From NCBI RefSeq assembly GCF_003056355.1, contig NZ_PYVW01000007.1, positions 62,001 through 126,000 of the forward strand: 64,000 bases of DNA, given 5' to 3'. A program made the position numbers and the translations under genes. Positions within the stretch are counted from its first letter, which is position 1; each line of letters opens with the position of its first letter. Below, in pieces: positions 23,328 through 33,044 of this stretch. This DNA is from Devosia naphthalenivorans (lineage in GTDB: Bacteria > Pseudomonadota > Alphaproteobacteria > Rhizobiales > Devosiaceae). Under the pieces are notes generated by a model that had not been told where the DNA came from, ran no database searches, and worked only from the letters and a program-made list of their open reading frames with translations.

Positions 23328-24554
23328 ATGAAGATCATCATCGTCGGCAGCGGCTTCGGTGGGCTGGCCTGCGCCAAGGCGCTGGGCGGCTCCTCCCACC
23401 AGGTTCTGGTGATCGACAAGAACAACCACAATTTGTTCCAGCCACTCCTCTACCAGGTCGCCACCGGCGCATTGTCACCTGCCGACATCGCCGAACCTAT
23501 CCGCCGCGTACTCAAGCGCTACGCCAATGTTTCGGTGGTCATGGCCGAAGTGGATCGGATCGACACAACGGCACAGCAGGTTTTCAGCACCGATGGCGGG
23601 CAATATCCATACGATGTGCTCGTCCTGGCGACGGGGTCGCGCTACAGCTATTTCGGCCATGATGACTGGGCGCAATATGCCACGGGCCTGAAAACCATCG
23701 AGAATGCCCGGCTCATCCGCTCGCGGCTCCTGTCGGCTTTCGAGCGCGCAGAAAAGAGCCGGGCCCCGGACGAGCAGCGCCGTCTGATGACCACGGTGGT
23801 GATCGGGGGCGGACCGACTGGCGTCGAGATGGCGGGCGCCATTGCGGAACTTGGCCGCTGGACGCTGGAGGGCGAATTTCGCAACATCGACCCTAAATCC
23901 GCGCGCGTGCTGCTGGTTGAAGGGGGCGAGCGCATCCTGCCGCAATTTCCCCAGGAACTCGCCGATTATGCGCAGCGCGAACTGCAGCGACTTGGCGTCG
24001 AGTTGCTGGTCCGGCACGGCGTCACCCAGATCGATGCGCAGGGTGTCACCATCGGCAGCGAGCACATTGGTGCGGGCACCATCGTGTGGGGCGCCGGCGT
24101 ATCGGCAACGCCTGTGGCCCAGTGGCTTGGTATGGAGGCCGATCGCACCGGACGGATTGCGGTCGGCCCAGACATGTCGGTCCCGGGCTTGCCCGGGGTC
24201 TATGCCTTGGGCGACATCGCCGCCTTCATGCAGGACGGCAAACCTCTGCCGGGGCTGGCGCAGGTGGCCAAGCAGCAGGGCCGCCATCTCGGCCGCGCGC
24301 TGCGCTCGGCAGCAGGTCCCGGCGATACACTGCCCCCGTTCCGGTTCCACGATCGGGGCAACACCGCAGTGATCGGCCGCCACGCCGCCGTCTTCGATTT
24401 CGGGCGCTATCACATGAAGGGCGGCCTTGCCTGGCTGCTTTGGGCAGTGGTGCATGTTTATCTGCTGGTCAATGCCGAAAAGCGGGCCCTGGTGAGCCTG
24501 CAATGGCTGTGGCGCTATATCAGCAAGGCGCGGGGTGTCCGGCTCATTCCCTAA
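23328..24554 (+). CDS. NDH-2-type NAD(P)/FAD-dependent oxidoreductase
   Basis: A 408-residue pyridine-nucleotide disulfide family protein of the type II NADH dehydrogenase group. It would pass electrons from NADH to quinone without pumping protons. FAD-binding motif KIIIVGSGFGGLACAKALGG at the N-terminus, second dinucleotide motif TTVVIGGGPTGVEMAGAIAE near residue 160, and the FAD-contact LPGVYALGDIAAF near residue 290. The C-terminal part (GGLAWLLWAVVHVYLLVNAE) is hydrophobic, as in NDH-2 proteins that sit on the membrane. A weak ribosome-binding site precedes the ATG. Confidence 0.88.
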   Translation: MKIIIVGSGFGGLACAKALGGSSHQVLVIDKNNHNLFQPLLYQVATGALSPADIAEPIRRVLKRYANVSVVMAEVDRIDTTAQQVFSTDGGQYPYDVLVLATGSRYSYFGHDDWAQYATGLKTIENARLIRSRLLSAFERAEKSRAPDEQRRLMTTVVIGGGPTGVEMAGAIAELGRWTLEGEFRNIDPKSARVLLVEGGERILPQFPQELADYAQRELQRLGVELLVRHGVTQIDAQGVTIGSEHIGAGTIVWGAGVSATPVAQWLGMEADRTGRIAVGPDMSVPGLPGVYALGDIAAFMQDGKPLPGLAQVAKQQGRHLGRALRSAAGPGDTLPPFRFHDRGNTAVIGRHAAVFDFGRYHMKGGLAWLLWAVVHVYLLVNAEKRALVSLQWLWRYISKARGVRLIP

Positions 24555-24566
24555 GGCGCCGCACCC

Positions 24567-24596
24567 AAAAAAAAGACCCCGCTCTTCAACGGGGTC
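24567..24596. terminator. Hairpin with leading A-tract after the NDH-2 gene
   Basis: GACCCCG (24575-24581) and CGGGGTC (24590-24596) with an 8-nt loop, preceded by eight A residues. As at 10866 the A-run is before the stem on the coding strand, so a classic U-tract terminator would read on the minus strand. It lies 12 bp after the NDH-2 stop. Confidence 0.45.
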
Positions 24597-24827
24597 CAAC
24601 GCATGGCGTTTGTCGCTCGCCTTGGCGAGGTCGGGAGCATTGAAATACCTTCCCCGCCGCGGCGTCAATAAACGCAGGTTAAACATGTCCCCGGTGGACC
24701 TTGTCGTGAGCTTACACAGACCACCAGATCGTGGCACCGCGCCAGCATCGCTGAACCACCGTTAGCCTTGCCAACCGGCAGGACGTCCCTATGTACGACT
24801 CCAAGCATGCGTGGAGCGAATACCCTG

Positions 24828-25730
24828 ATGCCTCTTAGCCCAAGACATTCCGTCGTGTCCCTGCGTAGCCTCGTGCCGGACACGGCCTTTACTGCCTCGA
24901 CGCTGGGCACCTTGCGTGAGGGCAGCGGCGTGGTGATCGACGATAATGGCCTGATCGTCACCATTGGCTATTTCATCACCGAGGCCGAAGAAGTCTGGCT
25001 GACCACCCATGACGAGCGGGTGCTGCCCGCCCATGTGGTGGGCTACGACCAGGAAACCGGCTTTGGCCTGGTCCAGGCGATGGGCGATCTCGATCTGCCG
25101 CAGCTCGAGATCGGCAGCTCGGCCGAGGCGAAGCGGGGCGATATCGGCACCATCATCGATGGGCGTGGCCATGAGGTCCTCACCGAAATCGTCGCCAAGC
25201 AGGAGTTCGCCGGCTACTGGGAATATCTGCTCGAGGAGGCGATGTTCACGGCGCCCTTCCATCCGTCCTGGGGCGGCGCGGCGCTGGTCGACGCCGACAA
25301 CAGGCTCGTGGGGATCGGCTCGCTGCGGCTGCAAATGCTGCACAAGGGAGACACCACCGACATCAACATGATCGTGCCGATCGATCTGCTGCAGCCGATC
25401 CTGGGCGATCTGATCACCGCCGGCCGTCCCCAGCGCGAATCCCGCCCCTGGCTCGGCGTCTATTCCGCCGAAAGCAGCAATGGCGTCGTAGTGATGAGCG
25501 TTGCCGATGGCGGACCCGCCGAGCAGGCCGGCCTCAAGAGCGGCGATGTCATCAGCGAACTCGATGGCGACGAGGTAACGGGGCTCGCCGATTTCTATCG
25601 CAAGCTGTGGACCAAATCCCCCGCCGGTAAAGAATTCGCCATGCGCATCGTCCGCAGCGGCCGGGAAAGCTGGGTCCGCGTCAAGACAGCCGACCGCGAA
25701 GCCTTTTTGCAGAAGCCGCAACTGCAATAG
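24828..25730 (+). CDS. HtrA/DegP-like protein with degenerate catalytic triad and PDZ domain
   Basis: A 300-residue protein with a trypsin-like domain (about 30-195) followed by a PDZ domain (SRPWLGVYSAESSNGVVVMS, then GGPAEQAGLKSGDVISELDG). The fold markers GSGVVIDDNGLIVT and VVGYDQETG are present, but the triad is not: Tyr48 replaces the His of NAHV, Gly78 replaces the Asp of TDLA, and Trp148 stands at the Ser of GNSGG (PSWGGAALVD). There is no signal peptide. It is probably a non-proteolytic scaffold or sensor. I chose ATG 24828, with GGAG eleven bases upstream; ATG 24807 and TTG 24768 are in frame. Confidence 0.75.
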   Translation: MPLSPRHSVVSLRSLVPDTAFTASTLGTLREGSGVVIDDNGLIVTIGYFITEAEEVWLTTHDERVLPAHVVGYDQETGFGLVQAMGDLDLPQLEIGSSAEAKRGDIGTIIDGRGHEVLTEIVAKQEFAGYWEYLLEEAMFTAPFHPSWGGAALVDADNRLVGIGSLRLQMLHKGDTTDINMIVPIDLLQPILGDLITAGRPQRESRPWLGVYSAESSNGVVVMSVADGGPAEQAGLKSGDVISELDGDEVTGLADFYRKLWTKSPAGKEFAMRIVRSGRESWVRVKTADREAFLQKPQLQ

Positions 25731-25745
25731 CGCCGCCGGCGTCGG

Positions 25746-26516
25746 TCACGGGATAACTCCCGTCAGCTTGAGGAGCGCCGGCACGGCCAGCGAGAGTCCC
25801 GACAGCAGCAACAGGCAGAAGGCCACACGGCGCATTGCAAGGACGGACAAGGGTGGCGGCCAGCGCCGGGCTGCATAGGTCAGCGCCGAAACGACGGGGA
25901 CCGCGAGCAGGCCCCACCAGACGGTGCCATGCGGGATATTGCCCGAAACGCCTACCAAAAACAGGCGCAGGGACGCGTTGACGGCGAACACCATCACGAG
26001 GGTTTCCCTGATGCTGACCGCTGCCAACGGCTGTCGATAGAAGTGGTAGATCAGGGGCGGACCGGCCGTCGAGAACATGCCGCCCAGAAAGCCACCGAGC
26101 GCGCCGGCCAGCACGAAGGTGCCGGGGGTTGAGCGCTGTGCCAGCGGATGAGGCTGCAGCATCAACTGGATGCTGGCGCCGACGATCACCACGCCAAGCA
26201 TCAATCGCAGCCCGTCCAGATTGATATCGGCCAGCCGCTCCAGCAGAAAATACCCGCCTACCAGCAAGATAAGACTGGGGCCGATCACCAGGCGGAATTC
26301 AGCCCAGGCCACGTCGCGCCAGCCGCGTGACAGCACCTGGGTCGCATTGACCAGGGTCAGAATGCCCACGATGACTGCGGCGTCGGGGAGCGGGACGAGG
26401 CCCATCATGCCGATGCCGCCCATCATCAACAGGCCGAAAGCGAAGCCGGTCAGGCTTTGCACATAGGCAGCGACACCGGCGAGCAGCAGGAGGCCGGCCA
26501 GACTAACGATGTCCAA
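25746..26516 (-). CDS. TauE/SafE family (sulfite exporter-type) membrane protein
   Basis: A 256-residue inner-membrane protein with about eight hydrophobic segments in two repeats. The N-terminal AAYVQSLTGFAFGLLMMGGI and the central VLAGALGGFLGGMFSTAGPP are the paired family signatures. Members export small organosulfonates or sulfite, but the substrate cannot be read from sequence. The start is TTG at 26516 with GGAG ten bases upstream. It lies between the pseudo-protease and the tct operon and has no obvious partner. Confidence 0.85.
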   Translation of the reverse strand: MDIVSLAGLLLLAGVAAYVQSLTGFAFGLLMMGGIGMMGLVPLPDAAVIVGILTLVNATQVLSRGWRDVAWAEFRLVIGPSLILLVGGYFLLERLADINLDGLRLMLGVVIVGASIQLMLQPHPLAQRSTPGTFVLAGALGGFLGGMFSTAGPPLIYHFYRQPLAAVSIRETLVMVFAVNASLRLFLVGVSGNIPHGTVWWGLLAVPVVSALTYAARRWPPPLSVLAMRRVAFCLLLLSGLSLAVPALLKLTGVIP

Positions 26517-26611
26517 AGCTTGTGGTCTCCGCCGTTACGGACTGGGACATACAGGCGATTGCCCGCATGGGGCAATGGGCGAGCAAGAGGCCTTTTCGTT
26601 CCGCTTTTGCT

Positions 26612-28141
26612 TCAAGCCTGCTTCGGAATTTCTTCCTTTTTGCCTCTGCCTAGCACGGCTTTGACGCGCTTTGACACCGCCGGGATCGACATCAGGATGG
26701 TGAAGACGATGATGAGGCAGATCACGGCGCTGATCGGACGGGTGAAGAACGGGGTCGGATCGCCATTGGTCAGCATCAAGCCGCGCCGCAGGTTGAGATC
26801 GAGCAGATCGCCGAGAATGATGCCCAGCACCAGCGGCGCCATCGGGAATTTCATTTCCCGCAGGATGAAGCCGGCAATGCCGAAGAACACCATGACATAG
26901 ATGTCGAACATGCGCTGGGTGATGGCGAAGGAGCCGACGACGCACAGCACATAGACCACCGCCATGAGCCGCTCACGCGGGACCGCCAGAACCGTGAGCA
27001 GGGGCTTGGTCAGGGTAAGGCCAAAGATCAGGATGGCCAGCGTCGAGAACAGGAGTACGGCGACGATCTGGTAGAGCACTTCCGGGCTCTCGGTCATCAG
27101 CAGCGGGCCGGGGCGGATGCCATGGATGAACATGGCCGCGATCAGCACGGCGGCCGCTGCCGAGCCGGGCAGCGCCAGGGTCAGGGTCGGGATCATGGCG
27201 CCCGGCACCACGGCCGAATTGCCGGTTTCCGCGGCGATCAGGCCTTCCTGGCTGCCCTTTCCGAACAGGTTGGCTTCCTTGCTGGACCGCTTGGCGGCGG
27301 CATAGGAGGCCCAGGCGCCCACATCCTCGCCCACGCCCGGCACGATGCCGACAAAGGTACCGATGATGCCGGAGCGCAGGGTGGTCCGCCAGTATTTGAG
27401 AATTTCGTTGAACTTGGGCACCACCCGATCGCCGGATGAAACGATGCGGGCATGTACCGTGCGCTTCATCACGCCAAGGATTTCGGCGAGGCCGAAGGCC
27501 CCGACCATAGCGGGAATGAGGTCCACCCCGCCGCCCAGGGCCGAAATGCCGAAGGTGAAGCGCTGGTGGGCATGCAGGGTTTCCATGCCCACCATCGCGA
27601 CCATCAGCCCCAGAATGCCGGCGATATAGCCCTTGAGCGGATCATCCATGGCGGTGAGCTGGCCGGAAATGACCACGCCGAACAGCGCCAGCCAGAAGAA
27701 TTCATAGGTGCCGAACTTGAGTGCCGCCTCGGCCAGCAGCGGCGCGATCAGCGCCAGCGCGATGATACCGATGATGGTGCCCAAGGCCGAGGATGTGGTG
27801 GCCAGGCCCATGGCCAGACCCGCTTTGCCCTGCAGTGCCAGAGGATGCCCGTCGAGCGTCGTCGCGGCGCTGGCCGGCGTGCCGGGAATAGCCAAGAGGA
27901 TGGCCGTGCGGCTGCCGCCATAGATGGCGCCGGAATAGATGCACATCAGGCAGAGGATCGCCTGGTCGGGCGCCATCTTGTAGGTCAGCGTCACCAGCAG
28001 GGCCACGCCCATGGTGGCGGTCAGCCCCGGCAGCGCGCCGATGACGATGCCCAGCAGCGTTGCCCAGGCGATATTGAACAGTGATAGCGGAGTCAGGAAA
28101 TGGGTTATGCCGCCCAGCAGCAGGCCGAGTCCGTCAAGCAT
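26612..28141 (-). CDS. tctA: Tripartite tricarboxylate transporter large permease TctA
   Basis: A 509-residue membrane protein of the TctA family, the large permease of a secondary, binding-protein-dependent carboxylate transporter. Typical features are WATLLGIVIGALPGLTATMG near the N-terminus (GALPGLT signature), GVISGQLTAMDDPLKGYIAG, and the second-half repeat GIVPGVGEDVGAWASYAAAKR. The gene order C-B-A in transcription direction is complete. The 15-bp gap to tctB supports one operon. The substrate could be citrate or another carboxylate. Confidence 0.92.
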   Translation of the reverse strand: MLDGLGLLLGGITHFLTPLSLFNIAWATLLGIVIGALPGLTATMGVALLVTLTYKMAPDQAILCLMCIYSGAIYGGSRTAILLAIPGTPASAATTLDGHPLALQGKAGLAMGLATTSSALGTIIGIIALALIAPLLAEAALKFGTYEFFWLALFGVVISGQLTAMDDPLKGYIAGILGLMVAMVGMETLHAHQRFTFGISALGGGVDLIPAMVGAFGLAEILGVMKRTVHARIVSSGDRVVPKFNEILKYWRTTLRSGIIGTFVGIVPGVGEDVGAWASYAAAKRSSKEANLFGKGSQEGLIAAETGNSAVVPGAMIPTLTLALPGSAAAAVLIAAMFIHGIRPGPLLMTESPEVLYQIVAVLLFSTLAILIFGLTLTKPLLTVLAVPRERLMAVVYVLCVVGSFAITQRMFDIYVMVFFGIAGFILREMKFPMAPLVLGIILGDLLDLNLRRGLMLTNGDPTPFFTRPISAVICLIIVFTILMSIPAVSKRVKAVLGRGKKEEIPKQA

Positions 28142-28156
28142 GGCTCAAAGCTCCGC

Positions 28157-28702
28157 TCATGGCAGGCGCACCAGGAAGGCGCGTTCGAAGACAAAGGTGA
28201 CGATGGCGGCCGTTGCCACGGCAATGCCGATTGCCCAGGGCGCGGACTGCAGCAGGCTGCGCCGTGGCTCGGCCAGCCAGGTTTCGAAGACCAGAATGAA
28301 GGCGAAGACGAAGAGCCCCGTGGCCAGCCAGAAGGGCAGCAGGCCCACAAGGCCCAGCGTATAGGTGAGCGCCAGCAGCAGTACCACGCCGACGCGCCGG
28401 GCAGGTCCGGAGGTAATCGCCGCGCCCAGGCTGGTCCAGCCACCCGGTGCCGGCAGGCGCATCGAGCGTATGGCCAGTATGAGCCCGCAGACCAAGAGCG
28501 CCGCACTCAGCAGGCCGGGCACCAGGCCCGGAGCGGTCAGCGGCTGGATTCGCCGCAATTCGAGCCGGTCCATGGTCCACGAGCCATAGAGCATCGCCAC
28601 CGCAAGAATGATGAGGGCCAAAGCGGCGAGCAGGTCGGCCCGGATCATGGCCGGGCTGTGCTCGTCTCCGGCTGTTTGGTCGGCGTCGTCTGGTGTCGTC
28701 AT
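28157..28702 (-). CDS. tctB: Tripartite tricarboxylate transporter small subunit TctB
   Basis: A 181-residue protein with four hydrophobic segments (RADLLAALALIILAVAMLYG, LVPGLLSAALLVCGLILAIR, then two more). This size and topology are typical of TctB, the least conserved subunit. I placed the start at 28702 (MTTPDDADQ). The frame is open to 28744, and a shorter start at 28648 would remove the acidic tail. It sits between tctC and tctA. Confidence 0.82.
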   Translation of the reverse strand: MTTPDDADQTAGDEHSPAMIRADLLAALALIILAVAMLYGSWTMDRLELRRIQPLTAPGLVPGLLSAALLVCGLILAIRSMRLPAPGGWTSLGAAITSGPARRVGVVLLLALTYTLGLVGLLPFWLATGLFVFAFILVFETWLAEPRRSLLQSAPWAIGIAVATAAIVTFVFERAFLVRLP

Positions 28703-28769
28703 GAAGAGGTCCGTCTCGGCAGGAATTTGCCCGGCGGTTTGCATCGCCGGGCCGTGTTGTCAGGCAGCC

Positions 28770-29810
28770 TTACTGCGCACCGACCTCGGTGCGGGTCTCG
28801 CAGTCGATGCCGATGGTCGAGGGATCGTTGACCGCCTCGCCGCGCGCCACTGACGAGCAGGCTTCCAGGATAGCCACCGGCATGGCCAGCGCCCGTGCCT
28901 CGGCTCCATAGGACGGCGCAAAGACCGCGCCGAAGGTTTCGGCATATTCCTTGAGCTCGGGTGAGCTCATCACCTTGTCGGCCCAAACCTTGTCGACCGT
29001 GGCCAGAACTTCGGGCGGCGCGTCGGCCGGGATGAAGATGCCGAAATAGTCGGGCGCCATTTCCATGTCCGGCAGCCATTCGGTGATCGGCGGGATCGGA
29101 TCGACGCCATCGAGTACCAGCGGCTGGTCGGACAGCACGGCCAAGGCCTTGAGGCGACCGCCGCGGATCAGTTCGGTCTGTTCCACTGCGAGCTGGGTGG
29201 TGACCATGGCCTCGCCCGATGCCGTGGCGATAGCTGCAGGGCCGCCGCCATCATAGGTGATCATGTTATATTCAAAGCCCTCGGCCGCATCCGAGAGCGC
29301 GGCGATGGCCGTGCCGCCCGAGGAGGTAATGCCGGCGGTGGCAACGGTGATTTCCTGCCCGCGGGTCTTGAGTGCCTCGAGTAGCTGGCCGAAATCGGTG
29401 AATTCGCTGTCGGCCGGGACGCTCACCACCGGCACGTTGGCAACGGAAAGATAGATGTGCCAGTCGTCGATATCGGTGCCCTCGAGCAGGCCGGTCACCG
29501 AATAGGTGGCATTGTTGGCAATGGCATTGGCCGTCCAGGTATAGCCGTCATGCGGGGCATTGAGCACTTCCTGGGTGCCGATGGCGCCCGATGCGCCCGG
29601 CTGGTTGACCACGACCACTTCCACGCCCAGCGCTTCGGCCAGGATCGGCGCGGTGACGCGGGTTACCTGGTCGGTCGAGCCGCCAGCGCCCCATGGCACG
29701 ATCAGATTGATCGGCCGGTCGGGCTTCCACTCCTGCGCAAAGCTCGAGGTGACGCCGGGCAACAGCGCAGCAGCAGTCCCAGCCAGGATAAACAGCAATC
29801 GTTTGTGCAC
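28770..29810 (-). CDS. tctC: Tripartite tricarboxylate transporter binding protein TctC
   Basis: A 346-residue periplasmic binding protein of the Bug/TctC family. A signal peptide (KRLLFILAGTAAALLPGV to about FAQ) precedes EWKPDRPINLIVPWGAGGST, the family signature that binds the carboxylate, and later NQPGASGAIGTQEVLNAPHD. I chose GTG at 29810: GGAGG lies seven bases before it, whereas ATG at 29816 is only one base from that site and ATG at 29825 lies before it. It is the first gene of the tctCBA operon. Confidence 0.88.
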   Translation of the reverse strand: MHKRLLFILAGTAAALLPGVTSSFAQEWKPDRPINLIVPWGAGGSTDQVTRVTAPILAEALGVEVVVVNQPGASGAIGTQEVLNAPHDGYTWTANAIANNATYSVTGLLEGTDIDDWHIYLSVANVPVVSVPADSEFTDFGQLLEALKTRGQEITVATAGITSSGGTAIAALSDAAEGFEYNMITYDGGGPAAIATASGEAMVTTQLAVEQTELIRGGRLKALAVLSDQPLVLDGVDPIPPITEWLPDMEMAPDYFGIFIPADAPPEVLATVDKVWADKVMSSPELKEYAETFGAVFAPSYGAEARALAMPVAILEACSSVARGEAVNDPSTIGIDCETRTEVGAQ

Positions 29811-30412
29811 GAGCATTCCTCCCATGGTGCATTCGATCCGAATATTTCCGTAATCGACAGGCGCCAGATTGGGGCTCCTCCCGAGGCGAGTCAACCCATA
29901 AGTAACTGACTGGTTATGAGGAGATCGCGCACTTATCCCTGCGATAGCAGTCCGATAGGCTCCGGCATTGCCCAAAGTGAACCAAAAGGTGGCTTAAACC
30001 GCCGCCAGTTCCCGCCTCACCCCGCCATCCACCTGTCGAAGCTCGATCTCGTCAGCCCGGATGCAGGCATAGCGATGCTCCGGCTCTCTGGTCCAAGAAG
30101 CGCACCCACATCCCGGCAGGGGCCATCGAAGTGCCGCGCTATACCATCCGTTCCCCCGGCGAACTCCCCTCGCTGTTGGCCGACATCGAGCGACAGATGA
30201 GCCGTGCCAAGGCAAATCCACAGCTGGTCTAACCGGCGAAGCCGGAGCGCTGCCGATGCGGCATGCCGCAGATGCAAACTGCTGTCGGCAAAGGCTTCCA
30301 TGCTTTGTCAGCAAATTGTCAGAAGGCAATATTAACCCATAACGGCTAGAAATCTGGATCAATAGCGGCGTGCAGAAGCACGGCCGGACACACATGATCC
30401 AGAAGGTTTTCC
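29811..30412. other. 600-bp region without a clear gene
   Basis: Upstream part: leader and promoter region of tctC. From about 30000 to 30235 both strands have open frames with a protein-like flavour: plus strand KKRTHIPAGAIEVPRYTIRS ending KANPQLV, minus strand ending RADEIELRQVDGGVRREL. Neither has a supported start or family. They may be remnants of a lost gene. The end of the region is the leader of the chemoreceptor gene. Confidence 0.4.
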
Positions 30413-32413
30413 ATGTTCTCCCGAATGTCCATTGGAGCGCGCATTCTCGGCGCGTTCGGCGCGCTTATCGTCATACTCACGGGTATCGGTGCGAGTGGAT
30501 ATCTGGGCGTGTCCAGTGTCGCTGGCTCGTTCGATGAGTACCGCGCCGCCGCCCGGGAGACACTCGAGCTCAGCGACTACACCAATGACCTCATCGACAT
30601 GCGCCTAGCCGTGGACGACTACTTCCGCGAGCCCGGCTCGTTTGCTCCAGCCGAAATCGTCGCCAAGATCGAAGATGTCGGGACCATCGATGCCGACGGC
30701 TACGCCAAGTTCGAAGGCAACGATCTGGCCACGACCGAACTCGCGGCCCTGATCGAAACGGCAAAGGCCTACCAATCGGTTTTCGAAAATGTCGTGCCCG
30801 GGCAGGCGGGCGCAATTTCGCCTGCCGTCGCCCAGCTTGACGATCTTGCCGACCAGATGTCGGGAAACCTCAAAACCATGTTCGAGCACGCCAAGGACCG
30901 GCAGAATACGCTGGGGCCACAGGCGACCGCTCGCATCGACATGACGGAGCTTACCGTCATCATCAGTTCGGCCGTGGGCGTGCTGATCGGGCTGGTACTG
31001 GCTGTCATCACCGGCCGCTGGCTGTCGCATGCGATCAGGGACATGACCCGCACCATGGGCGAGCTGGCGCAGGGCAATTACGAACTCGACATTGCCGGAA
31101 CCGAACAGAGCCATGAACTTGGCCGCATGGCGCAGGCCCTGGAAGTGTTCCAGAGCAATGGCCGGGCCATGCAGCTCTCGGACGCCGAGCGTGCCAAACG
31201 CGCTGAAGAAGCGGCCGCCCGCGCCCGCACCATGGAGCGTTTCCAGTCGGTGTTTGCCGAAATGCTCGAAGCGGCGGTGGAAGGGGATTTCAGCAAGCGC
31301 ATCAACGAGCGGTTCGATGACGAAGCGCTAGACCGCGTGGCAGGCAATCTCAACGGCATGCTGGAGACCACCAATTCGGCCCTGACCGAAGCCGGCCGGG
31401 TCATGGCGGCGCTCGCCCGCACCGACCTCACCCAGCGCATGGAAGGGAACTATCGCGGCGCCTTTGCCCAGCTGCGTGACGATACCACCGCGGTGATGGA
31501 ACAGCTTGCCGGGTTGATCACCACATTGCGTGACACCTCCCGCTCGCTCAAGGTCGCCACGTCCGAGATCCTCAGCGGCGCCAATGACCTCGCCGAGCGC
31601 ACGACCCGCCAGGCAGCCGCTATCGAGCAAACCTCGGCGGCAATGGAGCAATTGTCCAGCACGGTGATCGAGAACGCCCACAAGATCGAACAGGCTGCCA
31701 CCCGCACCAAGTCAGCGGCGCAACTGGCAGATGAAGGCGGCAAGGTGATGGGCCAGGCCAATAGCGCCATGGAGCGGATCACCACGTCCTCGGCCAAGAT
31801 CTCCAACATCATCGGCATGATCGACGACATTGCGTTCCAGACCAATCTGCTGGCGCTCAATGCTTCGGTTGAAGCGGCGCGCGCCGGTGAAGCGGGCAAG
31901 GGCTTTGCTGTCGTCGCCATCGAAGTGCGGCGCCTGGCGCAATCGGCGGCGCAGGCATCGTCGGACGTCAAGCAGTTGATCGAGCAAAGCGCCCAGGAAG
32001 TCAGCGGCGGCTCCAAGCTGGTGTCGCTTGCCGCGGAGAAGCTGGGTGGCATCCTGCAGGCGGTGCAGGAAAACAACGAGTTGATGAATGCGGTTTCCGG
32101 CGCGAGCAAGGAGCAAAGCTCCGCCATTACCGAAATCACCACCGCCGTCCGGCACATGGACGAGATGACCCAGCAAAACGCAGCGCTGGTCGAAGAGACC
32201 AACGCCGCCATCGAGCAGACGGAAGCCCGTGCCAGCGAACTCGACGAAGCGGTTGCCGTGTTCCGGGTGGGCAATATGGGCGCGCAGGCTGCGGCCGTGG
32301 ATGTGCCGCGGAAGACGGTGATGCGGGCCATTGACCAGAAGGTCAGGGGAGCCGCCCGCGCTTACCTGTCGCGGGGCAATGCAGCGCTGAAGGAAGAGTG
32401 GAACGAGTTCTGA
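30413..32413 (+). CDS. Methyl-accepting chemotaxis protein
   Basis: A 666-residue transmembrane chemoreceptor. The first helix is at about 10-35 ([20 protein letters not shown]), the periplasmic sensor domain at about 36-180, and the second helix around 183-205 ([20 protein letters not shown]). HAMP domains follow near 205-260 and again near 290-350. The signalling domain has the tip sequence [20 protein letters not shown] and [16 protein letters not shown]. It ends in EEWNEF, like the CheR/CheB-tethering tails of alphaproteobacterial receptors. No other chemotaxis genes are near. The ligand is unknown. Confidence 0.94.
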   Translation: MFSRMSIGARILGAFGALIVILTGIGASGYLGVSSVAGSFDEYRAAARETLELSDYTNDLIDMRLAVDDYFREPGSFAPAEIVAKIEDVGTIDADGYAKFEGNDLATTELAALIETAKAYQSVFENVVPGQAGAISPAVAQLDDLADQMSGNLKTMFEHAKDRQNTLGPQATARIDMTELTVIISSAVGVLIGLVLAVITGRWLSHAIRDMTRTMGELAQGNYELDIAGTEQSHELGRMAQALEVFQSNGRAMQLSDAERAKRAEEAAARARTMERFQSVFAEMLEAAVEGDFSKRINERFDDEALDRVAGNLNGMLETTNSALTEAGRVMAALARTDLTQRMEGNYRGAFAQLRDDTTAVMEQLAGLITTLRDTSRSLKVATSEILSGANDLAERTTRQAAAIEQTSAAMEQLSSTVIENAHKIEQAATRTKSAAQLADEGGKVMGQANSAMERITTSSAKISNIIGMIDDIAFQTNLLALNASVEAARAGEAGKGFAVVAIEVRRLAQSAAQASSDVKQLIEQSAQEVSGGSKLVSLAAEKLGGILQAVQENNELMNAVSGASKEQSSAITEITTAVRHMDEMTQQNAALVEETNAAIEQTEARASELDEAVAVFRVGNMGAQAAAVDVPRKTVMRAIDQKVRGAARAYLSRGNAALKEEWNEF

Positions 32414-32417
32414 AGCC

Positions 32418-32999
32418 TCACCGCTCGAGCGCCGCCTTGATCCGGGCACGCAGGTGGGGGAGGGTTTCGGTTTCAAACCAGCTATTGGCTTTCATCCAGG
32501 ACACCACGCGCCAGCTTGGGTGCGGGAGCGAGACGAACTTTGCGCTTTCGGGCTGATGCTGCACGTTGTGGGTCAGGGGGTTCTTGCCGGGCAGGTAGAG
32601 CCGCTGCGCATAGAGCCCGACCAGCAGGGTCAGCCGCACTTCGCTCAGCTGGGGTATGATGCGGGGGTGCCAGAGCGGCGCACAGGCCGGCAGGGGTGGA
32701 TTGTCGCCGCCGCCCGGTTTCGCTCCGGGATAGCAGAGGCCAGCCGGCACGATCGCGACATCGCGCGCGTCATAGAACCGGCTCTCGACCAGGCCCAGCC
32801 ATTCGCGCAGCCGCTTGCCGCTCTGATCGTTCCAGGGCACGCCGCTGAGGTGCACTTTGGTGCCGGGCGCCTGGCCGATGATCAGCACCCTGGAGGTGGC
32901 GCTCGCCTGCAGAACGGGCCTGGGGCCTAGCGGAAGCTGGCTCTGGCACAGCGTGCAGGCGCGTGCATCCGCAAGGGTCTGTTCGAGATCGGTAGACAT
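32418..32999 (-). CDS. Uracil-DNA glycosylase family protein
   Basis: A 193-residue protein of the uracil-DNA glycosylase superfamily. Motif 1 is RVLIIGQAPGTKVHLSGVPW, continuing NDQSGKRLREWLG, and motif 3 is SLPHPSWRVVSWMK. One CTLC pair lies near the N-terminus, whereas [4Fe-4S] family 4 enzymes have four Cys ligands, so a complete cluster is doubtful. I chose the ATG at 32999; a GTG at 33014 adds five residues. Its stop is four bases from the end of the convergent chemoreceptor gene. Substrate and activity unproven. Confidence 0.82.
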   Translation of the reverse strand: MSTDLEQTLADARACTLCQSQLPLGPRPVLQASATSRVLIIGQAPGTKVHLSGVPWNDQSGKRLREWLGLVESRFYDARDVAIVPAGLCYPGAKPGGGDNPPLPACAPLWHPRIIPQLSEVRLTLLVGLYAQRLYLPGKNPLTHNVQHQPESAKFVSLPHPSWRVVSWMKANSWFETETLPHLRARIKAALER

Positions 33000-33044
33000 C
33001 TGGTGGGCGGTCACCTCATCGTGGGGATGAGGTGACCGTCTACA

